A stretch of DNA of 64,000 bases from Alligator mississippiensis. Lineage: Eukaryota > Chordata > Crocodylia > Alligatoridae. Location of the stretch: contig NC_081835.1 in the NCBI RefSeq assembly GCF_030867095.1, positions 15,570,501-15,634,500 of the forward strand. The letters run 5' to 3'. The notes beneath the pieces were generated by a model. It was given only the letters and a program-made list of their open reading frames with translations, was not told the origin of the DNA and did no database searches. Position numbers and translations under genes: made by a program. This document shows, piece by piece, positions 25,426 through 35,990 of the stretch; within the stretch, counting starts at the first letter, position 1, and each line of letters begins with the position of its first letter.

Positions 25426-25613
25426 TGTGTCACGTGTATAGTGCAGTGCACCACTGTGCTGAGAAAATGGCGGTAGTGCACTTTGAACTAAAACATGTTT
25501 GATGTGCTTTCATTCAGTGCTGCCATTTTCTCAGCGTGGAGATGCGCTGTAGTGCTGATACACATGACACATGGGTGCTTTTAATTAGTGTAGCTCGCTA
25601 ATTAAGAGTGCCC
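25426..25613 (+). mobile_element. Compound hairpin MITE
   Basis: Outer arms are TGTGTCACGTGTAT (25426) and its near complement ATACACATGACACA (to 25572). Inner arms share GCTGAGAAAATGGC in inverse orientation. Immediately after is a second hairpin: GGGTGCTTTTAATTAG (25573-25588) against CTAATTAAGAGTGCCC (25598-25613), 13 of 16 paired. Non-coding; family unknown. Confidence 0.5.
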
Positions 25614-26141
25614 AGCGCCACATTGGGAGCACATGTAAAAATGCCCATTAAGAGTGGCAGCCTGGCCCTGGACAGCTCTTGGTTTTCAATTCCCAGCGGT
25701 ATTGGAACCTTGCTCACTAGATTAGGTAACACTATTTGGTTTGAAACATCCTACATTGCACAAGAAAAGGTTTTGGACAATCTGTTCCACCACAAGAAGT
25801 GGTGATGACCATTTTGACAATAGCCATTTTCTCTCTTTGGGGTTAAATAAGTCTCATTTAAGTGCAATCCTATAAAAATGACCTTGCATAAACACTGCTA
25901 AGCTAATTACAGCATACAGAAACACTACAGTGAGACCTGCCTTGATCTTTAATTCCAAACTGCCACTATCCCAGAAGGAACAACCTGTGAGTTAAACTGA
26001 CTCTTAAGTATACAATTAAGCCTGTCAAGTGCTGACTTCATAATATGCTGTTTAGTATTGGAAAGTCTGTCAGGGGGCTGATATGTGGGATTAATGTCAT
26101 AAAGTCTTGGTTTTGCTTTCTCATTAAACTGTAAATCAATT

Positions 26142-26652
26142 TGTAGCGGTCAAGTGGTAGGCCGGGAAACGGCAGGTGGGTACTTTCCCGCGATGGAGCA
26201 GAATTAGGCACGGAAGCATATTTGTTAAACCAAGATTACTTTACTTACGCTGTCGATGGATACAGCGCAGGCAGAAAGTTAACTTCAGTTACACTTGCAA
26301 ACCGAACGAGAGCTCTAGAAACCAAGGTGAGATGTCCATGAACAATTCAACGAGCATGCAGGACACGGGGTACAACAATTCAACGAGCATGCAGCACACG
26401 GGGTACGTCGGGAAGGTCGATGACGGGGAGTCGTTGGTGGGTGATCAGTCCGCCAAGTTCACTCCGAGGTGGGCGCGGAGTTCTCCAACTTGGGCGGAAA
26501 CTGCTCTAACTTTTATACGGCTAGCGAGGCAATTGCTAGTCTCCATGTAGGAATAATTTAGAACCGGCCAATAATGGTGTGCTGCACCGGGGTTCTCCAC
26601 CGTAGCGGAAAAATTCCACTGTGCCGAGGCACTTAATTACTGGGTTCTGACA
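26142..26652 (-). mobile_element. Solo LTR with 5-bp target duplication
   Basis: Read on the minus strand it runs TGTCAGAACCCAGT...GACCGCTACA, with the canonical TG...CA ends. CAATT flanks it on both sides (26137-26141 and 26653-26657). It contains CCGTATAAAAG, a promoter-like TATA box, on the minus strand. It is much richer in CpG than its surroundings. No internal retroviral or retrotransposon genes adjoin, so this is a solo LTR left after recombination. A 33-bp unit is tandemly repeated within it. ERV versus Gypsy class is not settled; the perfect flanks suggest moderate age. Confidence 0.8.
26341..26406 (+). repeat. 33-bp tandem duplication within the solo LTR
   Basis: Units 26341-26373 and 26374-26406 (ACAATTCAACGAGCATGCAG core) differ at one base. 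Duplicated LTR segments of this kind often hold regulatory sites; function is inference. Confidence 0.8.
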
Positions 26653-26657
26653 CAATT

Positions 26658-28915
26658 CAACTGATATAAGTGACATGTTGCTGAAAGTGAATATAAATAA
26701 ATGCAGTTCTCTTTAAATGACATGTGGAACCTCTCCATACTCCCCCCTTCTGAATACAATAGGCTTCTCTGCTCTTTATGGATGTAAATTGTTAAAGGGA
26801 TTTGTTTGAGATCCATGTGGAATTTGCTCAGTAATTCTATTAAGAGTTTCCCAGCTCACAAATTAATGCCCTCATCTAATTCAGTACCAGTCCAATTCAT
26901 TATTTAAAACAGAATACCTAATCTCTCCCTCTACTGAGTTTCCTCAAAGGATTTCCTATTAGTTTTAAGGAATTCAAGAGAAGAAGCTTTGCAACTTCTG
27001 CATTTGCAAAACCATACAACTGGCAGCTGGCAACTTAGTCTGTATCACTTGTGTTTTCTCAGTGGAGTGAAGGAGGAACTAAAAGTGCCTAAGGTTTCAG
27101 AGTTCTTTCTCCACCTCTGGAAGGACCTTTGACATTCATAGTATTGTGGAATTCACCAACAGCCAGCAGAGCTTGTAAGGATTGTTCATCAGCATGAATC
27201 AGAAATCTTTTCCAAAGCCAGACCCACTTGGCATTCCTGATTCCCAAAGACACGCCTGCCCTTAGCTCCTGCTGGTTGTGTGCAAAGGGCTGTGAGTTTC
27301 AGAGGTGGAAGTATTAATATGGGCCAGATGCCCTACTCCCAAGGAGCATGGAGAGAAGTCAGTGAACTCTATAAGCCTCATTCTGCAAATGGATGGGCCA
27401 TTAGAGGACACATAGATATGTGCAGCATCAACTGCTAGTAACAACTCCACTGGAGAATTACACAAGGATGACGTGAAGCAACCAATGGTCCTCATATCCA
27501 ACCCAATTTGCCCCAGTTCAGTTCCCAAAATCTTCACAGAGGATCAGAAGAAGAAGTTTGATGTTGCTGGTGGTGAGGGCACTGTATTGAATACCTGTGG
27601 CTTGCTTTCTTCCCATGCCCTCTGAGAATGACGTGCTGAGTCTTGCTCTGATGTTCTAACCATTTGATTTTCTTTGTTTTCAAAGCAGAAAAAAAAAGAT
27701 TTCCCTTTTTCTTTAGCAGATCACTTAAGAAATATGTTACAGCTTTTGGAACTGGCAGTTAGAGGCAGTTCTGATTATCTTTGGCATAAACATACCTAAC
27801 AGAACTAACTCTGTCCTTGCAAGGTGGAGGCTTTGCTAGTGTGCATTCTGGGTTTTACTGAGCTGGCTTTTTTGTGGCTCTACAAGTTCTGACCCTTCAG
27901 ATATAAAGAAGTTCCCAAGTCTTTCCTACAGCAGCATTCTTCAGTGTTTATCCAGAAAAAATTTACTCTTTAGAACAGGACCTCCATCTCAGAAATGAAG
28001 TCAGTATTTAATATACTTTGAAATACTGTCCTCCAGTAAGGGAACTGTTAAAATGTCCAACCTTTATTTTGGAATCAGAAAAAAATTAAAGAGGCTTCAG
28101 AACCAGTTTCCACATCTGACACCAAAGAGCCTCTTACTTAATTAGCCACTAATCATGGGCTCACCATATTCAGGTAAGGGTTGAGACACAATCTACAGTT
28201 TTGTCTTGGCTGAGGTGGGCCATGAACCCACAAAATGTGGACATGAAAATCAATGTGAAGAGGTTCCTGTGAGAGGAGAAGGAAACAAATAGAAGGACTG
28301 GCAAATCTGGGAATTAGTTGAAAGCCTCTAATTTGTTATATGGGAGGAGTGTCAGTTCACTGACATTTGATGTCAGGGGACCTTTGGATTGAATTAAGGG
28401 CCAATTTAATCTTAATCTATGATCATATATTAAACAACAGGCCTACTTCCTAACTCTTCTTCTAGAAAAAACAGTCACCTGATCTTATACAGCAAGTAAC
28501 CCAAATAAGTGGGTAGGTTTCTGGTCCCAAGCCAAAAACAAATCAAAATCTATTAAGAAGCTGAATCAGACTTCAGAACCACGGACAGAGCTAATCTTTA
28601 TCTGATTTACCCTCTCTTCCTTGCTTGCCAAAAGCTGAAACCCTGGCTGCTTCTGACGACTGATCTCCATGTGTGGATCTGTGATTTTGAAAAGAGCTAG
28701 AGAGTCTCCAAGTGTATGAAATAAGAAGAGAGAGAGATCAGGAGCAGTGGGCGGACAGGAAAATTGCCATAAGAATGATTAGCTGGATAGTGGAACATCA
28801 AGACCATTAAAAAGGAGAGGTGATTGTTAACATGTCTGGAGTAAAGACTCCCTTAACTGCCTGAATAGTAATTCAACAGTGGCTGCACTGTGGAACAAGA
28901 ATCAAAGCAAAGTGA
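26658..28915. other. Intergenic, nothing recognised
   Basis: Unique-looking sequence with short frames of no recognisable product. Confidence 0.5.
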
Positions 28916-30885
28916 ATCATAGAATCAAAGGACCAAAAGGGACCTGTAAGATCATCCCTGGGGGTGTCTTTCTAAAAAGGGGCTCCCCTCAATCTTGGTG
29001 TTCACCCTTAACATACTTGCAGGCAGCTATCAAGTCACCTCTCAGTCTTCTCTTGTTTAGACTGAACAATCCCAGTTCCTGGAGTCTCTCCTCATAGGGA
29101 CTATCCTCCAGGAGACTAACCTCTGGCCCTTCTCTGCATCCTTTTGAGCTTAACCACATCCTTTCTGAAGTGCGGTGCCCAGAACTGGACACAGTATTCT
29201 AGCTGTGGCCTCACCAATGCTGAATATAGGAGGAGGAGCATATCTCTGGATCTACTCGCAGCACATCGGCTGATACACACCAGAGTTCTATTTGCCCTGC
29301 TGGTGACTTCATCACATTGCTGGCTCATATTCATCTTCTGGTTGACTGTCACACCCAGGTCCCTTTCAAATGCAGTGCCAGCCAGTGGACCACCACTCAT
29401 CATATAGCTGTGCTGAAGTTTCTTCCTACCCAGATGAAGGACACGGCACTTGTCCCTGTTGAACCTCATCTGATTCCATTCAGCCCATAGGACCAGTCTG
29501 CTAAGGTCATCCTCGATTCTTACTCTATCCTCAGATTTGCCCGCATTTCCCCACAGCTTGGTGTCATCCACAAACTTAATAAATGTGCTTTCCACCCCCT
29601 CATCCAAGTCATTGATAAACATGTTAAAGAGCACGGGCCCAAGCACTGAACCCTGGGGGACACCACTGTAGACGGCCTTCTAGGATGAGGCCATCGCATC
29701 CACTACAACTCTCCGGGGTCAGTCTCTGAGCCAATTGCCAACCCTCTTCACTGTAGACTGGTCTAGGCCAGTACCCTTGTACCCTCCAGATTAATTGAAG
29801 GGATCTCATGGGAAACAGTAACAAAGGCCTTGCTAAGGTCTAGGTAAATGATGCCAACCTCATGCCCCTTGTCCAGCTGGTTAGTTACCTGGTCATAAAA
29901 GGACACCAGGTTTGTTAGGCATAACTTACCCTCGACAAAACCATGCCGGTTGCTTCTTAATACCCCACCAGTTACAAGCTTGTAGGTGATGGCCTCCTTG
30001 ACAATTTTTTCAAAGATTTTTCCTAGGACCGAGGTTAGACTGACTGGTCTGTAGGTTGCAGGGTTGTCCCTCTTCCCTTTCTTAAAGATGGGTACCACAT
30101 TAGACCTCTTCCAGCTGTTTGGAACCACTCCTGAGTTCCATGACTCTTTGAACAGCTTTGCCAGAGGCCCTGCTATGAGCTCAGCCAGTTCTTTCAGGAC
30201 TCTTGGACGCAGGTCATCTGGCCCAGCGGACTTGAACACATCCAAATGTTCTAAGAGTATTCAGTATGGGTCCCACAGTGGAGCTGGATTTTTTATTGCT
30301 CCCTATGTACCTATAGAAGGACTTTTTGTTGTCCTTTATTTTGGTTTCCAGTTTGATCTCCATGCCTGCCTTGGCTTTCCACATCTCTTGGATGCTGAAC
30401 CATTTTCCCAATGCTTATATGCTTCTTTTTTCTTTTTCAAAAGTTCCCTGATATCCCTGTTGAGCCAAGCGAGTCTCTTGGCCCCTTTCCCACTTTTTGA
30501 CCGTGTGGGGATGGACTCTTTTTGAGCAGTGAGAATTGCCCCTTTAAAGAAGCTCCACTGATCCTGAACTCCCAAATCGTCCAGTTGCTGGTCATGGAGG
30601 GCCTTTCTAACTAGACTCCTGAGTTTACAAAAATCTGCCCTTCTGAAGTCTAGGACTTCTGTTCTACTGGACGAATTACCAGCCTTTTGGTAGATGGTGA
30701 ACCTAATCAGGTCATGGTCACTGTTACCCTGAATACCTCCAATCTTCAGGTCACCTACATGTCTTCCCCTTTGGTCAGCACTAAGTCCAGAGTGGCTTTA
30801 CCTCTAGTCGGTCCTTCAAAAGCCTGTGTCAAGAACAGGTCTTTGATATCAGTGCTTCTATCCTGAGCAAATAATCAGCTTCCCT
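28916..30885 (-). mobile_element. CR1 LINE, 5'-truncated
   Basis: Minus strand: the endonuclease end near 30.7-30.9 kb, linker (GKGAKRLAWLNRDIRELLKK at 30.5 kb), RT N-terminus (KSAGPDDLRPRVLKELAELI), YRPVSLTSVLGKI, motif A IIYLDLSKAFVTVSH, then LGPVLFNMFINDLDEGVEST with catalytic KFVDDTKLWG (29.6 kb), [18 protein letters not shown], and a short tail ATCATAGAATC at 28916. The main frames (30575-30336, 30245-29763, 29646-29116, 29192-28989) are offset by several frameshifts and stops. It differs in wording from the 15.3 kb copy, so it belongs to another subfamily. Confidence 0.93.
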
Positions 30886-32494
30886 GCTTAATGCCCACAC
30901 CACATGTTTGTTTGTTTTTTGGGGGGGGAGGGAGAGGGGCAGCTAATTTTTTGGGAAGAGGTGAATGTTGCATACAAGAAAATATGGTACTTCACTGGGA
31001 CTTGCTTGTACAAAGTGACTTTGTGCACTTCCAAGTCCCCTGGTGCTTTAGCCTGCTAGAAAGATTTATATAGCACAGCTGGATTTTCAGACTACAGCAG
31101 ATCACACAATTGGCTAGAATCTTGTCTCCAGCAATGACTAATATTTGGCATTTTGCTAAGGTAGATCTGTTATACCTCTAGTGTTATAGAGATAAAGAAA
31201 AAGAAGAGAGAGGCAAAGATGTAATGTATGTAGATAACCAGGCAATGTAGTATCTTGGGGGAGGAAGATATTATGGAGCCCTTATAGGCTGACCTGACAC
31301 CAATTTGAAGCATTCAGATTTAGACTTTAGAAACTATCATCCCATGCAGCAATGAAGATAGAGCTATTCAGATGTATGCTTTACCACAGCCTTCCCTATT
31401 TTCTCACTGACTGGTCCCATTCAAGGAGAGATGCCAATTAGTAGCCATTAAAGACCCTCCTGAGAGGATCTTCCTTTCATTTTTGTTACTGAACCTTTGC
31501 CAAACCCTGATTTACACCAGTGTAAATGAGAGAATACTCCAGAATCATTTGCAATAGTAGCTGGGTAACCAAAATCATGTGGTTATTTAAAGAGACAGGA
31601 AGCAAGAATCCACAATCACAGGGATAATTTGTCCCTCCAAGTCAGTGGAGCATTAGAAAGGGAGCTGTTTCCCTCTGGATACAGGTAGAAGTAATGTCAA
31701 ACAGACCATCTTTTTAAGCCATACACCATACTGTGTAATTCACTGTGGAATGTTTCTCATGGTTAACAGGTAAAATCCGTCTTATCAGAACAGGAGACTG
31801 GTCTCCTGGGTCCTGTTTAAATCTGAATATGGGGTATCTGTTACCAACTCTGCTACCCAGATACCAGGTGACCTTGGGCAAATCACTTATGCGCTGTGTG
31901 CCTCAGTGAACCTGACCAGACCCACCAGCAGGCTGCAAGTTAATTTCATGTGACAATTTTTTCTTGCTCTACAGTTCAGTAAAAGAGCTGGTTTCCATAG
32001 CAACTACTGCATTTCATGGTCCCCAGACGGACTGCTATAGGAAGCCAGGCTAAGAGTGTATCTGGCTCAGTAGCCCACCTCTGACAATAGCTAGCATGAG
32101 ATGCTTTATAGGAAGAGGCATAATCCAATAAATTTGGCAATTCTTCAATAACCTGCCTAAAAGGCTGTTTTTTTCTTAATGGTAGGCAGTCAGTAGTTAA
32201 TTCATATCAGAAATCCTGAGAGTTTATATGCCTTCAAATTTAAGGCATTTAGACATTCAATCTCTCCTTCCTCCAACCCCTGAGTGGACAAATGAATATT
32301 TAATTTAATCACTCATACAGAGGGGAATAACTTCAACAGGAGATGCTGTGCCAATTGCACCGCTGGGGCGTAGGCATGGGCTCTGGGCACCCTGCCAGAC
32401 TCATGACTTGAGGATGAGTGCACATCTATGGGCAGAACCGAAGGGGGATTTATTGGCAGGAACAGGAGTTCTGAGCATGGCAACAGTGTCTAAA
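30886..32494. other. Intergenic apart from one MIR
   Basis: Besides the MIR at 31785 there is a trace of the palindromic repeat at about 31508 (GATTTACACCAGTGTAAAT). No gene. Confidence 0.45.
31785..31912 (+). mobile_element. MIR SINE, 5' and core parts
   Basis: CAGGAGACTGGTCTCCTGGG then GTGACCTTGGGCAAATCAC and GCGCTGTGTGCCTCAGTG: the MIR body and core box. The 3' part is lost. Confidence 0.75.
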
Positions 32495-32631
32495 TTATAG
32501 AATCATAGAAATCATAGAAAATTCGGGTTGGAATGGACCTCTGGAGGTCATCTAGTCCAACCCCTGCTCAAAGCAGGACCATCCCCAACTAGATCATCCC
32601 AGTCAAAGCTTTGTCTAGTTGGGTCTTAAAA
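32495..32631 (-). mobile_element. 3' end of the outer CR1 (tail block), separated by a nested insertion
   Basis: TTATAGAATCATAGAAATC tail, then GGTTGGAATGGACCTCTGG (GGTCATCTAGTCCAACCCC in the next line), the classic CR1 3' end read on the minus strand. It breaks off at GGGTCTTAAAA (32631) and resumes at CTGCCAAGGATGGAGATTCC (33516). Confidence 0.9.
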
Positions 32632-33515
32632 TTGGCAAAGTTCACCAATGACACTAAGCTTTGGGGAAGTGCAGCCATGCATCAGGGTAGGCTGATGATC
32701 CAGGTGAAACTAGGCAGTTTAGTCAAACAGGCAGACCAGAATCAGATGCTGTTCAACGCTAAGAAGTGTAAACTGCTCCATCTGTAGCAGAAAAATCCGC
32801 AACAAACTTACAGGCTCAGTAGTACTATGCTAGCTAGTACCACGTCCAAAAGAGACCTGGGGGTCAAAACTGACCATAAAATGAATATGAGTCACCAGTA
32901 TGATGCAAAGCAAGCAGTATGCTGGCATGCATCAACCGATGCATCTCAAGCAAAACTAAGGAAGTTATTCTCCCGCTCTACTCGGCATTGGTGAGGTCTC
33001 AGCTGGAGTACTGCATCCAGTTCTGGGTGTCGCACTTCAATAAGGTTGTGGAGAAGCTTGAGGGAGTCCAGAGAAGAGCCATTTGTGTAATTAGAGGCCT
33101 AAAGAGAAAGCCTTATGAGGAAAAGCTGACAGATATGGGACTGTTCAGCTTAGAAAAAGAGAAGACTTCAGGGTGATTAGGTGGCAGCTTACAGATATAA
33201 CAGGGGAGAGCATCAGGGGCTAAGCAAACAACTACATACCAAATCGCCCCAGGGGAAAACCAGGAGCAATGGTCATAAACTCCTAGAAGAAGGTTTCAGA
33301 CTGGATATAAGGAAAATCTTCATGATTTGTGGGACCAGGCTGTGGAATAGACTCCCAGCAGTGGTGGTGCAGGCATCTACCCTGGTTTCAGAAGGAAACT
33401 GGATGCACACCTTGCTGGGGTTGTTTGACCCCAGCAGTCTTTCCTGCCCAGAGCAGGGGGCTGGACACGATCTCACAAGGTCTCTTCCAGCCCTAAACTT
33501 CTGTGAATTTGTGAA
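32632..33515 (+). mobile_element. CR1 LINE 3' fragment nested in an older CR1
   Basis: Plus-strand CR1 that starts exactly at the RT catalytic region (KFTNDTKLWG, for KFADDTKLWG) and runs through INRCISSKTKEVILPLYSAL, VRSQLEYCIQFWVSHF and RGLKRKPYEEKLTDMGLFSL to the 3' UTR (GGGGGCTGGACACGATCTC), ending at TCTGTGAATTTGTGAA. It interrupts the minus-strand copy cleanly, so it is the younger of the two. It is 5'-truncated, with several shifts and an altered catalytic Ala-Asp pair. Confidence 0.9.
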
Positions 33516-34615
33516 CTGCCAAGGATGGAGATTCCACAACCTCTCTGGGTAACCTGTTCCAGTGCTTTACAATTCTTCTTGTGAGAAAGGTTTTCCTAAA
33601 ATCTAAACTAAACTTCCCTCACTGGAACTTTAGACCATGCTCCTTGTTCTTTCATTTGTCACCACTGAGAACAGTCCAGCTCCATCCTCTTTAGAATCAG
33701 CCTTCAGGTAGTTGAAGGCTGCTATTAAATCCTCTCTCAGTCTCTTTTTATACAGATCAAATAAGCCCAGTTCCCTTAGCCTCTTCTCATAAGTCACGCA
33801 CCCCCTAGCTCCCTCACCATTTTTGTCGCCCTCTGCTGGACTCTCTCCAATTTGTCCACATCCTTTCTGTAGTGCGGGGCCCAAAACTGGACACAGGACT
33901 CTAGATGTGGCCTCACCAGTCCTGAATAGGAGGGGAATAATTACTTTCCTCAATCTGCTGGTAATGCTCCTATTAATGCAACCCAGTGTGCCATTAGCTT
34001 TCTTGGCAACAAAGATGTACTCTTGGCTCATATTCAGCTTACTGTCCACTGTAACCCCCAGGTCCTTTTTCACAGAGCTGCTGCTTAGCCAGTCAGTTAC
34101 CAGCCTATACTGATACATGCAACTGTTCTGTCCTAAGTGCAGGACTCTGCACTTGTCCTTGTTGAACCACATGAGATTTCTTTTGGTGCAATCCTCCAAT
34201 TTGTCGAGGTCTCTTTGAATCCTAGCCCTGTCCTCCAGTATATTTATTACTCCCCCTAGATTGGCATCATCTGCAAACTTGATAAGTGTGCACTCTATCT
34301 CAACTTCCAGGTTGTTGATGAGGATAATGAACAAAACAGGCCCCAGGACAGACCCCTGAGGCACTCCACTTGATACTGGGTGACAAGTAGATATTGAGTC
34401 ATTGATTACTACTCTTTAAGTCCAATGATTCAGCCAATTTTCTATCCACCTTAAAGTCCATTCATCCAACCCATACTTTCTTAGTTTGCCTGTGAGAATG
34501 TTGTGGGAGACAGTATTAAAAGTCTTGCTAAGGTCAAGGTATATCATGTCTACTGCTATCCCTGCATACACAGAGCCAGTCATCATCATAGAAGGCAACC
34601 ACGTTGGTCAGGCAT

Positions 34616-34795
34616 GAGGCATAGGGGGCACCAGCAAGGCCAGGGGGCTGTGGGCCACGAGTGAGGGGCACTGGCAGGGCCAGAGAGCTGTGAGTCAGGA
34701 GTTATGGGTACCAGCAGGGACAGGGGGCCACGAGTTGGGACTGGCCACTGATATTTACAAATGGGTCCTGGTACAAAAAAAGTTGAGAAGCACTG
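34616..34795 (-). mobile_element. hAT-Charlie-like remnant inside a CR1, one end missing
   Basis: The right edge reads GTTGAGAAGCACTG, the reverse complement of CAGTGCTTCTCAAC, and the next 60 bp match the 11234 element in reverse. The other terminus is absent. The interior is an approximately 40-bp tandem repeat (34625-34664, 34665-34704, partial to 34740). It lies between two blocks of the minus-strand CR1 at 32495-36000, and CR1 sequence for the N-terminal RT is missing here, so a deletion probably removed both. Confidence 0.6.
34625..34740 (+). repeat. 40-bp minisatellite (about 3 units)
   Basis: Units start at 34625 (GGGGCACCAGCAAGGCCAGG), 34665 (GGGGCACTGGCAGGGCCAGA) and 34705 (TGGGTACCAGCAGGGACAGG), diverged from one another. 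Lies inside the hAT remnant. Confidence 0.65.
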
Positions 34796-34927
34796 CTTTA
34801 AAATACAGCCAGCTCTCCTGGACTCCTTTCCCCCTCAGACTGGCCACCTAGGGGATCTTACCCATCAGTTTCTTGAGCAAGGTAAAGTCTACTTTTCTGA
34901 AGTCAAGGGTCCGTACTCTGCTGTTCT

Positions 34928-34950
34928 CCTTCCTTCCTTCCTTCCTTTCC
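34928..34950 (+). repeat. (TTCC)n microsatellite
   Basis: Five perfect units inside CR1 sequence. Confidence 0.8.
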
Positions 34951-35990
34951 AAGATCCTGAACCCAATCATCTTGTGGTTGCTGCTGCCCAAGTTGTCATC
35001 TACTTCTACATTCCCTACCAATTCTTCCCTGTCTGTGAGCAGCAGGTCAAGAAGAGCACAGCCCCTAGTTGACCTCTCCATCACTTGCTCCAGAAAGTTG
35101 TACCCAACACTCTCCAAAAGCTTCCTGGATTGCCTGTGCACTATTGTATTGTCTTCCCAGAAGATGTCAGGGTGACTGAAGTCCCACACAAGAACCAGGG
35201 CCTATGATCAGGAAACTTTTGCTGTCTGTCTGAAGAAAGCCTCATCCACCCCATCCTCCTGGTCTGGTGGTCTATAGCAGACACCAACCACAATGTCACC
35301 CTCGTTGCTGTCCTCCGTAACCCTAACCCAGAGACTTTCAATACGCCTGTGTTCATTTTCATACTTGTGCTCTAAGCAATCATACAGCTCTTTTACATAA
35401 AATGCAACCCCTCCTCTTTCTCCCCTGCCTGTCCTTCCTGAACAGTTTGTACCCATCCATGACAGTGCTCCAGTCATGCGAGCTCCCACCAAGTCTCTGT
35501 TAGTCCATTCTGTGACTGTGTGAAGACGTCCAAAGCTTCCTGCTTGTTTCCCAGGCTCTGTGCATTTGTGTACAGGTACCTGAGGTAACTAGTTGATTGC
35601 CCTGATTTCTCAGGAAGTATGAGAACACTTCTCCTGTTGCCCTCCCCTGCTTGCTCTTCCTCCAGGTCACCCACTTCCCCACTCACCTGAGGGCTTAGGA
35701 CTCCATCCCCTGGAGAACCTAGTTTAAAGCCCTCCTTGCTAGGTTAGGGAGCCTGTCTGCAAAGACACTCTTCCCTCTCTTCATCGGCAATCCCATCTCT
35801 TCCTAGCAAGCCTTCTTCTTGGAACAACATCTAGTGGTTGAAGAAACCAAAGACCAGGTGGCAACACCATTGTGCAGCGTTGATCTGCAGGATGTGTCTG
35901 CACCTGCCCAGGACCTTTTCCTTGACCGGAAGGATCGAGTTGACCACCACCTGACCCCTTATCCCCTTCACCTTACCTTAATGGCTTCCC

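Larger units (their letters stand above)
33516..35990 (-). mobile_element. Outer CR1 LINE body, interrupted by a hAT remnant
   Basis: Minus strand: endonuclease (YTNAQSLGNKQEALDVF, then RGGVAFYVKELYDCLEHK, VGVCYRPPDQEDGVDEAFF, and FSHPDIFWEDNT) at 35.69-34.85 kb; linker TLDFRKVDFTLLKKLMGKIP; then the hAT remnant at 34616-34795; then motif A MIYLDLSKTFNTVSHNIL (34.6 kb), PQGSVLGPVLF, catalytic KFADDANLGG and the C-terminal RT down to 33630. The RT N-terminus between linker and motif A is missing. Sequence from 35690 to 35990 is probably the 5' continuation of the element but is less certain. Frames are shifted in several places. Confidence 0.87.

Noticed and set aside
26176-26550. 124-residue plus-strand frame with a repeated NNSTSMQ(D/H)TGY motif
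   Set aside because: The repeat comes from the 33-bp tandem duplication inside a solo LTR; antisense to the LTR and not a known protein.
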